Source: an uncultured Bacteroidia bacterium (GTDB lineage: Bacteria; Bacteroidota; Bacteroidia; Bacteroidales; UBA932). From it: 64,000 nucleotides of DNA. Location: positions 186,001 to 250,000 of the forward strand of contig CACZCQ010000003.1 of assembly GCA_902779765.1 (NCBI GenBank), in the 5' to 3' direction. The position numbers and the translations under genes were made by a program. The notes beneath the pieces were generated by a model, which saw only the letters and a list, made by a program, of their open reading frames with translations, made no database searches and was not told the DNA's origin. Positions 25,811-34,938 of the stretch are shown one piece after another (positions within the stretch are counted from its first letter, which is position 1; every line of letters begins with the position of its first letter).

Positions 25811-27370
25811 ATGCTGATAAACATCCTTGCCGCCAAATGCATCGGCATCGAGGCGGTTCCTGTAACCGTCGAAGTCGACATAACCCCCGGGATCGGCATC
25901 CATCTCGTCGGCATGGCCGACGTCGCTGTCAAGGAAAGCCTGCTCAGGACGATAACTGCCCTCCAGTCCCTGGGATTCCATATTCCGGGAAAGAAGATAG
26001 TCATCAACCTGGCGCCGGCCGACATGCACAAGAACGGAGGAGGTTATGACCTGCCCATAGCCCTCGGAATCATCGCGGCCTCCGGGCAGAGGGAGATGCC
26101 CGGACTCGGGAAATACCTGATAATGGGAGAACTGGGACTTGACAGTTCCGTCCGTGAGGTCCAGGGATCCCTGCCATTCGCCGACCTGGCTTCCTCCATG
26201 GGAATCTCCGGTTGCATCCTTCCCGTCCGTTCTGCGATGGAGGCGACCGAGTGCAAGGGCCTGGATATCTTCGGGGTTGAAACCTTGACCGACGTGCTCC
26301 GTATCCTGGAAGGGAAGGAGGATTGCAGCGATCTCCTGGTCTGGAATACCCGTCTGTACGGAGAACTGTCCTACGGACCGTCCGGATCTGCCTTCAGGGG
26401 TCGCGATGCCGTGGATTTTTCGGATATCATAGGCCAGGAAGGTGCCAAGAGGGGAGTGGAGATAGCCGTAAGCGGAGCACACAACCTGATAATGGTCGGT
26501 CCCCCCGGAAGCGGAAAGAGCTCCCTTGCGAAGGCAATGGCCGGCATCCTGCCTCCGATGACGACAGAGGAATCGATAGTCACCAGCAAGATATATTCTG
26601 TTTGCGGGATGAAGGGCTCGGGTACCGGGCTCATCAGGGACCGGCCTTTCCGTTCCCCACATTACAGCGCATCCCTCGCTGCGTTCATCGGAGGAGGAGC
26701 CGGACAGGACATCCATCCCGGTGAGGTGACGCTCGCGCATAACGGAATACTCTTCATCGACGAATACGGCCAAATGCCGAAATCTGTCCTGGAGGCACTC
26801 CGTGGGCCGATGGAGGACCGCAAGGTGACCATTTCAAGGCTTCGTTCCAAACTCGAGTATCCCGCCTCGTTCATGCTGGTGGCCGCATCCAATCCCTGCC
26901 CTTGCGGATACTACGGGGAAGGGGACCGATGCACCTGCACTCCCGGCCAGAGGGCGGCCTACCTCAGCCGGCTATCGGGTCCTTTGATGGACAGGATCGA
27001 CCTTCAGATCTGGCTTCACAAGGTCGACACCAGGAAACTGGTCGGCAGGAACAAAGGGGAGCCCTCTTCCCGGGTAGCAGAAAGGGTGATGAGGGTAAGG
27101 ATGTTACAGAAGGAGCGCTTTGCCGGAGAGGGGATATTCACCAACGCCGAGATGAATAACCGTATGCTTGAGAAATACTGTCCGCTGGATGGGGCCTGCA
27201 AGGAGATGATGGAGCGGTTGATAGGTCGCCTGGGGCTTTCGGCGAGGGCATATTCGAGGATACTCAAGGTGGCGAGGACCATTGCGGACATGGACGGGTC
27301 CGAGTCCATCAGGCCGGACTATCTTGCCGAAGCGGCACAGTACCGTTTCCTGGACAGGCAGTTGGACTAG
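25811..27370 (+). CDS. comM: YifB/ComM-family Mg-chelatase-like AAA ATPase
   Basis: A 519-residue ComM/YifB protein, the hexameric helicase that promotes branch migration during natural transformation. An N-terminal Lon-protease-like domain (about 1-170) precedes the AAA+ core, with Walker A GPPGSGKS at 230-237 and Walker B ILFIDEYGQ near 313-321. The C-terminal Mg-chelatase lid contains NPCPCGYYG near 362. Length is usual. A DNA-uptake gene, comEC, is 34 kb away, though shortened. Its stop overlaps that of convergent tsaE by four bases. Confidence 0.93.
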   Translation: MLINILAAKCIGIEAVPVTVEVDITPGIGIHLVGMADVAVKESLLRTITALQSLGFHIPGKKIVINLAPADMHKNGGGYDLPIALGIIAASGQREMPGLGKYLIMGELGLDSSVREVQGSLPFADLASSMGISGCILPVRSAMEATECKGLDIFGVETLTDVLRILEGKEDCSDLLVWNTRLYGELSYGPSGSAFRGRDAVDFSDIIGQEGAKRGVEIAVSGAHNLIMVGPPGSGKSSLAKAMAGILPPMTTEESIVTSKIYSVCGMKGSGTGLIRDRPFRSPHYSASLAAFIGGGAGQDIHPGEVTLAHNGILFIDEYGQMPKSVLEALRGPMEDRKVTISRLRSKLEYPASFMLVAASNPCPCGYYGEGDRCTCTPGQRAAYLSRLSGPLMDRIDLQIWLHKVDTRKLVGRNKGEPSSRVAERVMRVRMLQKERFAGEGIFTNAEMNNRMLEKYCPLDGACKEMMERLIGRLGLSARAYSRILKVARTIADMDGSESIRPDYLAEAAQYRFLDRQLD

Positions 27371-27798
27371 AGGTTGTCTTCCCAGGATATGGTCCTGGAT
27401 TCGTCCGGGTTGACCTCGATCGTGACGTGCAGGGTTTCATCAGGAAGGATATCCCCTATGTTCTCGGGCCATTCCATTATGCAGAGGCAGCCGCTGTCGA
27501 TATAGTCATAGAATCCGATATCGAGGGCCTCTTCGGTCTTCGTGATCCTGTAGAAGTCGAAATGGTACATGGGCTCCCCATTCCCGGTCCGGTATTCGTT
27601 GACTATCGCGAACGTCGGGGAACTGACGGCATCCTCGTTGACGCCCAACCGGCGGCAGAGGGCTGTTGTGAAAGTAGTCTTTCCCGCACCCATGGGAGCA
27701 TAGAAGGCAATCAGTTTGTTCTCTCCTATTTCAGAGAGGAACTGCCCGGCCGCCCTGTCTATGTCTTCCAGGTCCTTTATGATAATGGTATGCTTCAT
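27367..27798 (-). CDS. tsaE: tRNA threonylcarbamoyladenosine biosynthesis ATPase TsaE
   Basis: A 143-residue TsaE, the P-loop ATPase that helps TsaB/TsaD place threonylcarbamoyl on A37 of ANN-decoding tRNAs. The P-loop GAGKTT is at residues 37-42, with the SSPTFAIVNEY motif near 79-89, YHFDFYR, and the conserved IMEWPENI segment. It starts one base after the stop of the M23 peptidase gene and is the last gene of that operon. TsaB and TsaD are not in the window. Confidence 0.95.
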   Translation of the reverse strand: MKHTIIIKDLEDIDRAAGQFLSEIGENKLIAFYAPMGAGKTTFTTALCRRLGVNEDAVSSPTFAIVNEYRTGNGEPMYHFDFYRITKTEEALDIGFYDYIDSGCLCIMEWPENIGDILPDETLHVTIEVNPDESRTISWEDNL

Positions 27799-27799
27799 C

Positions 27800-29023
27800 T
27801 TATCTTGGTCTGAGCCAGGTTTCGGGATTCTGAGGAGTGCGTCCGGACCATATCTGGAAGTGCAGCTGAGTTTCGCCTCCTATAGTGTCGACCGTGCCGA
27901 GAACCTGCCCAGTCTTGACCTTGTCGCCTGCCTTCACGCTGACTCCGCCCATCTTGCAGTAGAAGGAGAAGTAATTGCCATGCTGCACCAGGATGCACTT
28001 GTTGTAACCCGGCATCACCACGATCTGTTTGACCTCTCCGTCGAAAACGGCCTTGACCTGTCCGCCCTGGGACATGGCTATGGATATTCCGTTATTGAAC
28101 GGAAGCTTGAGGTTGGTATATACGGGATGGTAGCGCTGTCCGAAATGGTCGACCACAGGTCCTTCAGCCGGCCACGGCAGCTTGCCCTTGTTGGATTCGA
28201 ACTTCTTCGCGAGGGTATAATCGATGGGCTTCGCAGGCGCTGTGGACGTCTTGCCCGAGCCCTTCTTTGCCCCGCCTCCCTTCTGCTCTAGAGCCTGCCG
28301 GATGATCCGCTCGATCTCACGGTTCAGGGCCTCCACCTCACGCTGTTTCCTGTTGAGCTCCTGCTGGTATTTCTTCCGGTCCTTCTTTAGTTGGTTCACC
28401 AGTTTCTGGGAGTCATTTTCCTCGGCCCTCAGTTTGCCGACCTCTGCCAGTCTCTGGCTCCGTAGAGCCTCGGCATCCTTTTTCAAGGCGGCGAGTTCGG
28501 CGGTCTGTTTCTCCAGCGTGTCACGGGCTGCCATTATCCTCCCGGCCTGGATATTCATCTGCTTGGAAAGATCCCTGAGGTAACCGTATCTGCGGAAAGC
28601 CTGTCCCAGGTCATCGCTGGCCAGGATGTACATGTACCAGACCTTTGCATTACGGTTCTTGTAGGCGCTGCGGACAAGCCTGTCGTAGTGGCCTGACAAG
28701 GTGTCGAGACGGGCTTGCATCAGGCTTATCTCCTTTTCCTTGGCTGCTATCGTGGAACTGAATCCGGCAATTTCCCTGTCGCTTTCAGCGACCAGCTCTT
28801 TCCTGGCATCCACCTTTTTCCTGATGAGGGTCAGCTGGTTCATGGCATTGGCGCTCTTGGTCGCATTGGCCTTCAGCTGTCCGTCCAGGATTGCGATCTC
28901 CTTCTGGAGCCGTGCCTTCTTGGCTTCCTGTGTCCTGGTGTCCTGGGAATATGCGTCCAAGGCTCCCGCCATCAGGGCGAGGACCAGCAGAACGGATATT
29001 CTTCCGGGACGTCTCATCATCAT
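27800..29023 (-). CDS. Murein hydrolase activator EnvC-like, M23 peptidase domain
   Basis: A 407-residue exported protein. A signal peptide covers about residues 1-26. A long coiled coil at about 30-270 (many Lys/Glu/Leu heptads, for example QKLVNQLKKDRKKYQQELNR) is followed by an LytM/M23 domain in the last 120 residues. That domain keeps HFGQRYHP but ends in LVQHGNYFSFYCKMGG and LHFQIW. The layout is that of EnvC, which activates septal amidases during cell division. In EnvC proteins the M23 site is often degenerate; here several metal ligands appear to remain. The start overlaps the TPR gene stop. The longer frame upstream lies within that gene and is rejected. Confidence 0.85.
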   Translation of the reverse strand: MMMRRPGRISVLLVLALMAGALDAYSQDTRTQEAKKARLQKEIAILDGQLKANATKSANAMNQLTLIRKKVDARKELVAESDREIAGFSSTIAAKEKEISLMQARLDTLSGHYDRLVRSAYKNRNAKVWYMYILASDDLGQAFRRYGYLRDLSKQMNIQAGRIMAARDTLEKQTAELAALKKDAEALRSQRLAEVGKLRAEENDSQKLVNQLKKDRKKYQQELNRKQREVEALNREIERIIRQALEQKGGGAKKGSGKTSTAPAKPIDYTLAKKFESNKGKLPWPAEGPVVDHFGQRYHPVYTNLKLPFNNGISIAMSQGGQVKAVFDGEVKQIVVMPGYNKCILVQHGNYFSFYCKMGGVSVKAGDKVKTGQVLGTVDTIGGETQLHFQIWSGRTPQNPETWLRPR

Positions 29024-30690
29024 TCCTTGCCTTCTGCTTTCTTGTTTGCGGCCTGGGTCCGGTAGACCTTGGACAGGTCGGTCTCCCCGAGAGCTTCCAG
29101 GACTTCGGCGTAGTGCTCGAGGCTGGTCGCGCTGTCCTTGGCCCCATAGATCATCGCATGCTTGAACACGGCCTTGGCTTCGTGATCCTTGCCCAGCAGA
29201 TGGAGGATCCATCCGTAGGTGTCCAGATAGGTGGCGTTGTCCGGTTCTTTCTCTATGGTCTTCTTGCTCATTGCCAAAGCCTTCTTCAGGCTTTTGCGCT
29301 GGAGGGAGAGGTAGTATGCGTAGTTGTTCAAGGTGGGGGAATAGTCCGGATTGAGCTTTAGCACCTGCTTGTAGTACTTGAATGCCTCTTCCTCGTTGCC
29401 CATCTCGTGATACATGTCTCCTATGTTGGCAAGCGCCGGTATGGTCACGGAAGTGTCTCCCGGGGCGATGGCTATCATCTTCATGCAATTGTCGATGATG
29501 CCCTGATAGTCATTCTTGTTGTAGCAGGCGACATTCTTCATTTCCAGGAATCCGGTCTCCTTGGGGAACCTGGCGAGTGCGCTGTCGGCGGCATGTTCCA
29601 GTGCATCCCAGTCATTCATGTATCCCAGCAGCTGGAGGTAGGTCCCGGTGGCGTCGAGGCTCCCGGGATTGACGTCCATGTTCCTGCGGAACAGTTCCCT
29701 GGCCTTACCGGGACGCTCAGTCGCATAATAATACATGCCGGTGGCCTTGAGGGCACCGCTGTCGGCGGGATGATGGGCTACGACCGTATCGAAAAGGGAG
29801 TCTATCCTGGGCCTGAAATTCTGGACGAACCGGGGTTCCGAGCGCTGGAGCAGCATGGTCAGATACTGCGCCTTCGCCTCAGGGAAGGTGTCTTCATCAT
29901 CAACGAACACCCCCAGGGTGCTGAAGAAGCTGTCATAGTTCCTCCGGATCCTGTAGACTTCGGCCTCGCCCAACAGTGCGGGCATGTATCCGGGCTGTAT
30001 CTCCCTGGCTTCCTTGTAATACCCGAGGGCGAGGGAGTCCTTGTATTCAGCAATCGAATGGTCTCCAAGCTTGGTAAGGACGAAGGGGGAGGAGAACTCC
30101 TTGTTGTATTCCTCCAGGACCTTCAGGGCCTCGTCCGGCTTGTTCTGGCGAAGGAGTATGTCGTAACGGGTTGTCGTTACGCTCTCGTTCTTCCCGAACA
30201 CCGTCTCTATCTGGTCCATCGCCGCCAGGGCCTTGTCGAACTGGTTCTGCTTCAGGTAGAGGTTCACCAGTGAGAAATATATCTCGTTCTTCTTCGGGAA
30301 CTCCTTCAGCAGTTCCTCGTAGGTGGCGATCGTAAGGTCGTCCTCTCCCGTCATGGAATATGCAAGGGCGAGCCGGTCCTTGTACCAATAATTGGAAGGA
30401 TCCAGTTCGGCAGCCTTTTTCAGGGATGCCTGTGCTTCCTTGATGTTGCGGGTATACAGGTGGCACAGCCCCATATAGTAATGGGCTGCGTCATTTGAGG
30501 GATCTGAGGCGATTATTGATGACAACAACGCTGCCGCTTCCCCGAACAGCTGGTTGTCGATTGCACCGACCGCATCTATCAGTCTGCTGTCTTCGGTCTT
30601 CCCGGTTTTCCTGTCCTGTGCTTCGGTCCGGCCTGCCGCAAAAGCGGAAACCACGATCATCAAAGACACGAAAATACTCTTCAAGTTCAT
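29020..30690 (-). CDS. Exported TPR-repeat protein
   Basis: A 556-residue protein with a signal peptide (about residues 1-24, ending RTEAQ) followed almost wholly by TPR units. Clear examples are AAHYYMGLCHLYTRNIKEAQASLKKAAELDP near 75-105 and the FKYYKQVLKLNPDYSPTLNNYAYYLS region near 445-475. TPR arrays bind proteins; no enzyme domain is visible. It is first in an operon with the EnvC-like peptidase (four-base overlap) and tsaE, which suggests a cell-envelope scaffold. ATG 30690 gives a proper signal peptide; the upstream in-frame start lies by the promoter. Confidence 0.85.
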   Translation of the reverse strand: MNLKSIFVSLMIVVSAFAAGRTEAQDRKTGKTEDSRLIDAVGAIDNQLFGEAAALLSSIIASDPSNDAAHYYMGLCHLYTRNIKEAQASLKKAAELDPSNYWYKDRLALAYSMTGEDDLTIATYEELLKEFPKKNEIYFSLVNLYLKQNQFDKALAAMDQIETVFGKNESVTTTRYDILLRQNKPDEALKVLEEYNKEFSSPFVLTKLGDHSIAEYKDSLALGYYKEAREIQPGYMPALLGEAEVYRIRRNYDSFFSTLGVFVDDEDTFPEAKAQYLTMLLQRSEPRFVQNFRPRIDSLFDTVVAHHPADSGALKATGMYYYATERPGKARELFRRNMDVNPGSLDATGTYLQLLGYMNDWDALEHAADSALARFPKETGFLEMKNVACYNKNDYQGIIDNCMKMIAIAPGDTSVTIPALANIGDMYHEMGNEEEAFKYYKQVLKLNPDYSPTLNNYAYYLSLQRKSLKKALAMSKKTIEKEPDNATYLDTYGWILHLLGKDHEAKAVFKHAMIYGAKDSATSLEHYAEVLEALGETDLSKVYRTQAANKKAEGKE

Positions 30691-30720
30691 CTCAATCAAA
30701 TTAACCGGATAACCCTGATG

Positions 30721-30728
30721 CAAAAATA
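30721..30728 (-). promoter_or_regulatory. TPR gene -7 box (TATTTTTG)
   Basis: The minus strand reads TATTTTTG, an exact TAnnTTTG match, 30 nt before the TPR gene ATG and just after the stop of the DUF2207 gene. Confidence 0.6.
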
Positions 30729-30750
30729 GTGCTTTTTATAAGACAGTCGT

Positions 30751-32379
30751 CTACCTTCCTCCGGAGAATCCGCCTCCGGAGAATCCTCCGCCACCGCCGA
30801 TCGAGGTGAATCCTCCTCCACCGCCCCAGCGTACGCTGCCGCCGCTACGGCCTGAAGCGTAGTTGAACGCACTCTGGTTGAAGTAGCGGGAAGTATCGCC
30901 GATGGTGTCCCAAAGCACGACAGGTGTAACATCCTGGAACTGGCGCATCTCCTGGGACAGGGTGAAATACTCGGGGCATACCTGCTTGAAGTCCTTGTAG
31001 ACCTGGTCGGCTATTCCGTAAAGTGAGGCGAAGATAAGGTAGTTGTTCCAGAGCTTCACCTCGACTGCACCCCTGTCCTTGATGAGGGTGAAATCCTGGA
31101 GGAACTTCTTTAGTCCGAAGACTTCGCGGACATCCTTGGCTTCAAGGGTTTTCAGCGTCTTGCCGTCGGAGATGTTGTTCTGCCAGGAATATATCTTCTT
31201 GGCGTTGCGGTCGGCCCATCTCTTCAGTTCCTTCTTCTGAAGGATGCCGTCTTCTCCGGCGGCTTCCTTGAAGAAACCGAAGAGCTCGGACTCGAGGAAG
31301 GCGTCCATGTCGCTGCTGTCGCCAGGCAGGGATATATTATTGATCTTGAATGTTTTCCCCTTGGTGCCGGGAACCAGTTCGAAGGCGCCCTTGTAGAAGA
31401 GGCGCATCATGTACGCAGCGGTCAGGTTCTGGGTTTCGGTGATACGGTTGCCTGAGAATACCCTCAGTATATTGCTGGCCTGCCTGAGGTTGCCGTTGAC
31501 CGGGACATCCCTGAACCACTCGACGTCCTTCATTTTGCCTCCGAGCAGTTCCTTCCTGCGCTTGTTAACGGAATGGGCTTTCCAGAAGGCGGTCAGGAAC
31601 GCTACCAGGAACAGGAAGCCTGCGAAGATCTTCAGGAATATGTCTCCTATGGGTCTCTTGTAGTCGCTGCCCTTGAAGGCTTCCTTCTTCACTTCCTCGA
31701 AGGACTTGTCGTATACCACCGTGGGAGTGAAGATACCCTTGTCGAAACAGACCATGGCCACAAGGGCGCTGCTGGAATTGAAAGACGTTGTCGACCAGTA
31801 GTTTACCGCTCCGTCGAGTACCTCGGTTTCACCCTTGAAACGGAAGCCCCAGACCTGGGTGTTCTCGTCCGTGAATATCGTACCCTTCTTCCTTATGGTG
31901 AGGAGCACGTTCCGGGGATTCTCGGTAGGTGTGACGAACATATGGTTGAAGCCATCCTTGTCGGAATATCCCTTTACCAGTCCTGTGAGCAGGTAACTTA
32001 CATTATAGGTATGCGGACCGCCGCTGCCGACTCCCCAGCAAAGCTCGCATCCATCCCTCTTGGTCACGATTCCGCATCTGCCGGCCTTGTCACTGCGGCT
32101 GCGATGGATGTCCCAGTCGGTGCCTTCGTAGACGTATTCCCGGCCGGACTCGTCCGAGACCTTGAAATCCAGGATCTGCATCAAGCCGAGATTCTCCCTT
32201 CCGAGATACCATTCGGTTATGTTGTCCGAGACGTCGATTACCCATCTCTCGCGGATGAGCGCCGAACCGTCATCCTGCAGTTCCACGTATATCTTTACAG
32301 AGTCGACCTGGCTCTGGGCGAATGACGGGGAGAAAAGGAAGAGAAGGAGGACGCTCAGGAAAACCTGGAGCCTTCTCAT
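30751..32379 (-). CDS. DUF2207-type membrane protein with Gly-rich tail
   Basis: A 542-residue membrane protein. A signal peptide (about 1-20) precedes a periplasmic beta domain of the DUF2207 type (WVIDVSDNITEWYLGREN). A transmembrane helix lies near 249-270 (FLKIFAGFLFLVAFLTAFW), followed by a cytoplasmic region and a glycine-rich end (GGGGGF, GGGFSGGR). DUF2207 proteins often pair with LemA, as here: lemA ends one base before this start. A role in envelope or stress homeostasis is suspected in the family but not shown. Many homologues have a second helix pair, which is weak here. Confidence 0.8.
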   Translation of the reverse strand: MRRLQVFLSVLLLFLFSPSFAQSQVDSVKIYVELQDDGSALIRERWVIDVSDNITEWYLGRENLGLMQILDFKVSDESGREYVYEGTDWDIHRSRSDKAGRCGIVTKRDGCELCWGVGSGGPHTYNVSYLLTGLVKGYSDKDGFNHMFVTPTENPRNVLLTIRKKGTIFTDENTQVWGFRFKGETEVLDGAVNYWSTTSFNSSSALVAMVCFDKGIFTPTVVYDKSFEEVKKEAFKGSDYKRPIGDIFLKIFAGFLFLVAFLTAFWKAHSVNKRRKELLGGKMKDVEWFRDVPVNGNLRQASNILRVFSGNRITETQNLTAAYMMRLFYKGAFELVPGTKGKTFKINNISLPGDSSDMDAFLESELFGFFKEAAGEDGILQKKELKRWADRNAKKIYSWQNNISDGKTLKTLEAKDVREVFGLKKFLQDFTLIKDRGAVEVKLWNNYLIFASLYGIADQVYKDFKQVCPEYFTLSQEMRQFQDVTPVVLWDTIGDTSRYFNQSAFNYASGRSGGSVRWGGGGGFTSIGGGGGFSGGGFSGGR

Positions 32380-32380
32380 C

Positions 32381-32938
32381 TTATTTGTTGAATATGTCCG
32401 AAACAGAGGGCGCGTCTGCCTTCGCTGCATCTTCGGGAAGAAGGTCGTGAGTCGTGAAGTGAAGCATCGAGGCCACGATGGATGAAGGCCACTGGCGAAC
32501 CATCATGTTCAGTTTGGTCACTGAGTCGTTGTAGACCATCCTGCTGGTCCTGACATTCTCCTCATACTGACGGATGCTGGCCATGGTGTCGATGAACATC
32601 TGGTTGGCCTTGAGGTCCGGATAGGCCTCGGCGACGGCGTTCAAACGGCTCAGGACACTCTGGATAGCGTTGTCCTGGTCAGCGATCTGCTCGGGTGTCG
32701 CGTTGTCGATCCTGCGCTTGGAGATGACGTCCACGAGGGTGTCATGCTCGTGCTGGGTGTACTGCTTGGTCATTTCGACGAGGTTGGTGACTGCGTCCCA
32801 CCTGGTCTTCTGCTGTACGTTGATCTGTCCGTAGGCGTTCTTCATCTTTTCCTCAAGGCTGACGAATTCCCTCTGGGTCTTGAAGATGTAAAGGAAGATG
32901 AGCACCGCGATGGCGATGATGATTAAAAGCGCTGTCAT
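32381..32938 (-). CDS. lemA: LemA family protein
   Basis: A 185-residue LemA protein. An N-terminal helix (MTALLIIIAIAVLIFLYIF) anchors a mostly helical bundle with the family segments VSLEEKMKNAYGQINVQQKTRWDAVTNLVEMTKQY and SRLNAVAEAYPDLKAN. The molecular role of LemA proteins is unknown. ATG 32938 is preferred over a TTG nine bases earlier. It lies 24 bases after the phosphopantetheinyl transferase gene and one base before the DUF2207 gene, so all three are probably cotranscribed. Confidence 0.92.
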   Translation of the reverse strand: MTALLIIIAIAVLIFLYIFKTQREFVSLEEKMKNAYGQINVQQKTRWDAVTNLVEMTKQYTQHEHDTLVDVISKRRIDNATPEQIADQDNAIQSVLSRLNAVAEAYPDLKANQMFIDTMASIRQYEENVRTSRMVYNDSVTKLNMMVRQWPSSIVASMLHFTTHDLLPEDAAKADAPSVSDIFNK

Positions 32939-32962
32939 TGTATTCAATCTTTTGGTTAATTA

Positions 32963-33601
32963 TTATCCGACTACCCAGACAAGGACGTGGTTGTCGAAGG
33001 TGATGTATTCAAGTTCGAAATCCTCCTCATAGCCGTCCTTGTGGATGAAGGTGGCATCCAGCTCGCCTTCCCCCTTGGGGCGGAAGCGCTCGACCTCGAT
33101 CTGTTCGGAAAAGGACACCCGGTATGCGGAGACTCTCTTGAAGATGGCTTCCTTGGCGCACCAGTAGATGGCGAGCTGCTCGTTGCGCTTGTCGTCATCC
33201 AGGTCGTCTATCTCTTCCTCAGAGAGAGCCTTGCGCTCGACTGCCGAGAAATCCCTGGCAAGGGACTCCATGTCGATTCCTACATCTTCGTTGTCATTGA
33301 GGATGACGGCCACGTATTTCTCGGTATGGGTGATGCTGATATTCGTCACGCTGTTCTCGAGGTAGGGCTTGCCGTTGTCGTGATGGCTCAGGTAGACCTT
33401 CTCCCCGAACAGTTCGCAAAGGAGAGCCCTGACCGCAAGGCGCTGCTTGCGAAGGGACTCGTTGTTGATAAAGGAGATCTCTTCCATCTCGTCACTGGGG
33501 ACGGAAGCCAGTTCCCGAAGTTCCTCTTCAGTCTCGGTTATCTGCCAGACGCCTATGAGCGACCTGGTCTCTTCCAATTCTTTCTTTAGATATAGTGCCA
33601 T
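32963..33601 (-). CDS. 4'-phosphopantetheinyl transferase superfamily protein
   Basis: A 212-residue Sfp-like phosphopantetheinyl transferase, which moves the coenzyme A arm onto carrier proteins. The two signature motifs are present: VGIDME near 111-116 (Mg-binding Asp and Glu) and WCAKEAIFK near 147-155. The N-terminal half contains the LRKQRLAVRALLCELFG segment. No polyketide, peptide or fatty acid synthase gene is nearby, so the target could be the housekeeping acyl carrier protein. It appears to start the operon with lemA. Confidence 0.87.
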   Translation of the reverse strand: MALYLKKELEETRSLIGVWQITETEEELRELASVPSDEMEEISFINNESLRKQRLAVRALLCELFGEKVYLSHHDNGKPYLENSVTNISITHTEKYVAVILNDNEDVGIDMESLARDFSAVERKALSEEEIDDLDDDKRNEQLAIYWCAKEAIFKRVSAYRVSFSEQIEVERFRPKGEGELDATFIHKDGYEEDFELEYITFDNHVLVWVVG

Positions 33602-33611
33602 AGTTAAAATG

Positions 33612-33633
33612 CTCTCCGGAACGCTCCGGCGAG
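33612..33633. other. Hairpin upstream of the phosphopantetheinyl transferase gene
   Basis: CTCTCCGGA (33612-33620) and TCCGGCGAG (33625-33633) form a 9-position stem with one mismatch and a 4-nt loop. It would lie in the leader of the minus-strand gene. No T run follows. Confidence 0.35.
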
Positions 33634-33805
33634 GGTAAATTGAATATTCAGAAGGGTGTACGACAACGGATCGTCGGATCTTGGATCCGCGACGGATGAT
33701 TTATCAGTCAAGATACAACTGGGAGGCTCCATGAAATCTGTTGTCTTTATAACAACGCAAATATAATGATTTTTTGATATACAAAGAAAATACGGCGGAA
33801 TTTGT
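33634..33805. other. Divergent intergenic stretch, mostly featureless
   Basis: Between the divergent transferase and malate dehydrogenase genes. One imperfect hairpin is built on CGTCGGATC and GATCCGCGACG at about 33669-33691. No ORF longer than 12 codons, no tRNA and no repeat is seen. No clear minus-strand TAnnTTTG box was found. Confidence 0.4.
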
Positions 33806-33813
33806 TATCTTTG
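33806..33813 (+). promoter_or_regulatory. mdh -7 box (TATCTTTG)
   Basis: TATCTTTG matches TAnnTTTG exactly, 48 nt before the malate dehydrogenase ATG. A TTTG lies 29 bases upstream, which is too far for a normal -33 element. Confidence 0.6.
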
Positions 33814-33861
33814 TCAAGCTTTTGGAAGAGTATAATTCAAAACAAATTAAATATCTGAGAA

Positions 33862-34848
33862 ATGGGTTTTTTGACTAATGACAAACTGGTCATCGTCGGC
33901 GCCGCCGGAATGATCGGATCGAACATGGCCCAGACAGCGGCCATGCTGAAACTTACCCCCAATATCTGCCTTTACGATATCTTCGAGCCTGGTCTCAAGG
34001 GTGTCCTGGCCGAGATGGACCACTGCGCCTTCCCCGGTGTCAACATCACTGCCACCGTCGATCCCGCCGTTGCCTTCACTGACGCAAAGTACATCATCTC
34101 CTCCGGTGGAGCACCCCGTAAGGAGGGTATGACCCGTGAGGACCTTCTCAAGGGCAACTGCCAGATCGCTGCCGAATTCGGTGAGAACATCGAGAAGTAC
34201 TGCCCTGACGTGAAGTTTGTCGTGGTCATCTTCAACCCGGCCGACGTCACCGCCCTTACCGCCCTCATCCGTTCCGGCCTGAAGCCTGAGAAACTCACAT
34301 CCCTTGCAGCCCTTGACAGCACACGTCTCCAGGAGGCTCTTGCCCAGGAATTCGGCGTACAGCAGTGCAAGGTGACCGGCGCCCACACTTACGGCGGTCA
34401 CGGCGAGGCTATGGCGGTATTCGCTTCGGGTGTCAAGATCGATGGCAAGCCTCTCGCCGAGATGGGTCTTTCCGAGGAGCGTTTCGCAGAGATCAAGCAC
34501 AACACCATCCAGGGTGGCAGCAACATCATCAAGCTCCGCGGCCGCAGCTCGTTCCAGAGCCCCGCTTACAATGCGGTGAAGATGATCGAAGCCGCCATGG
34601 GCGGTGAGAAGTTCACCTGGCCTGCAGGTACTTATGTCAACTGCGGCAAGTACCGCAATGTCATGATGGCCATGCCGACCGTCATCGACTCCACCGGATG
34701 CCACTTCACCAACCCCGAAGGTACCCCCGAGGAAATCGCAGCCCTCGACGCTTCCTACGAGCACCTCTGCAAGATGCGTGACGAGATCATCGGTCTCGGC
34801 ATCATCCCTGAGATCGCCGATTGGGCAAAGGAAAATCCCAACCTGTAG
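33862..34848 (+). CDS. mdh: Malate dehydrogenase
   Basis: A 328-residue NAD-dependent malate dehydrogenase interconverting malate and oxaloacetate. The nucleotide-binding loop GAAGMIGS is at 13-20, the NAD-binding Asp in YDIFEPG follows, and the active-site loop APRKEGMTREDLLKGN is near 94-109 with its substrate-binding arginines. FNPAD and the catalytic-His region GAHTYGGHGEAM follow. Codons are strongly biased towards C-ending forms, as in highly expressed genes. In anaerobic Bacteroidota it feeds the reductive branch to fumarate and succinate. The gene stands alone and ends before a terminator hairpin. Confidence 0.93.
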   Translation: MGFLTNDKLVIVGAAGMIGSNMAQTAAMLKLTPNICLYDIFEPGLKGVLAEMDHCAFPGVNITATVDPAVAFTDAKYIISSGGAPRKEGMTREDLLKGNCQIAAEFGENIEKYCPDVKFVVVIFNPADVTALTALIRSGLKPEKLTSLAALDSTRLQEALAQEFGVQQCKVTGAHTYGGHGEAMAVFASGVKIDGKPLAEMGLSEERFAEIKHNTIQGGSNIIKLRGRSSFQSPAYNAVKMIEAAMGGEKFTWPAGTYVNCGKYRNVMMAMPTVIDSTGCHFTNPEGTPEEIAALDASYEHLCKMRDEIIGLGIIPEIADWAKENPNL

Positions 34849-34891
34849 TTTTTCGGAGACAGGTGTCTTCTGAATATCAATAATTCAAGTG

Positions 34892-34923
34892 ATTTGCCAC
34901 CTTCGATTTGGGAGGTGGCAAAT
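34892..34923 (+). terminator. mdh terminator hairpin
   Basis: ATTTGCCACCT (34892-34902) and AGGTGGCAAAT (34913-34923) make a perfect 11-bp stem with a 10-nt loop, followed by TGTTTAA. The T tract is weak, but the stem is strong and sits 44 bases after the mdh stop. Confidence 0.75.
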
Positions 34924-34938
34924 TGTTTAACCGACTCA

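Noticed and set aside
25403..26773. 456-codon open frame opposite the secreted esterase and comM
   Set aside because: It crosses two real genes and their promoter, and the translation shows no domain.
29024..29488. Upstream extension of the M23 peptidase frame
   Set aside because: It is the out-of-frame shadow of the TPR gene. The MMM start at 29023 gives a proper signal peptide.
33806..33861. Riboswitch or structured leader before mdh
   Set aside because: The 48-nt leader shows no stable fold or known motif.
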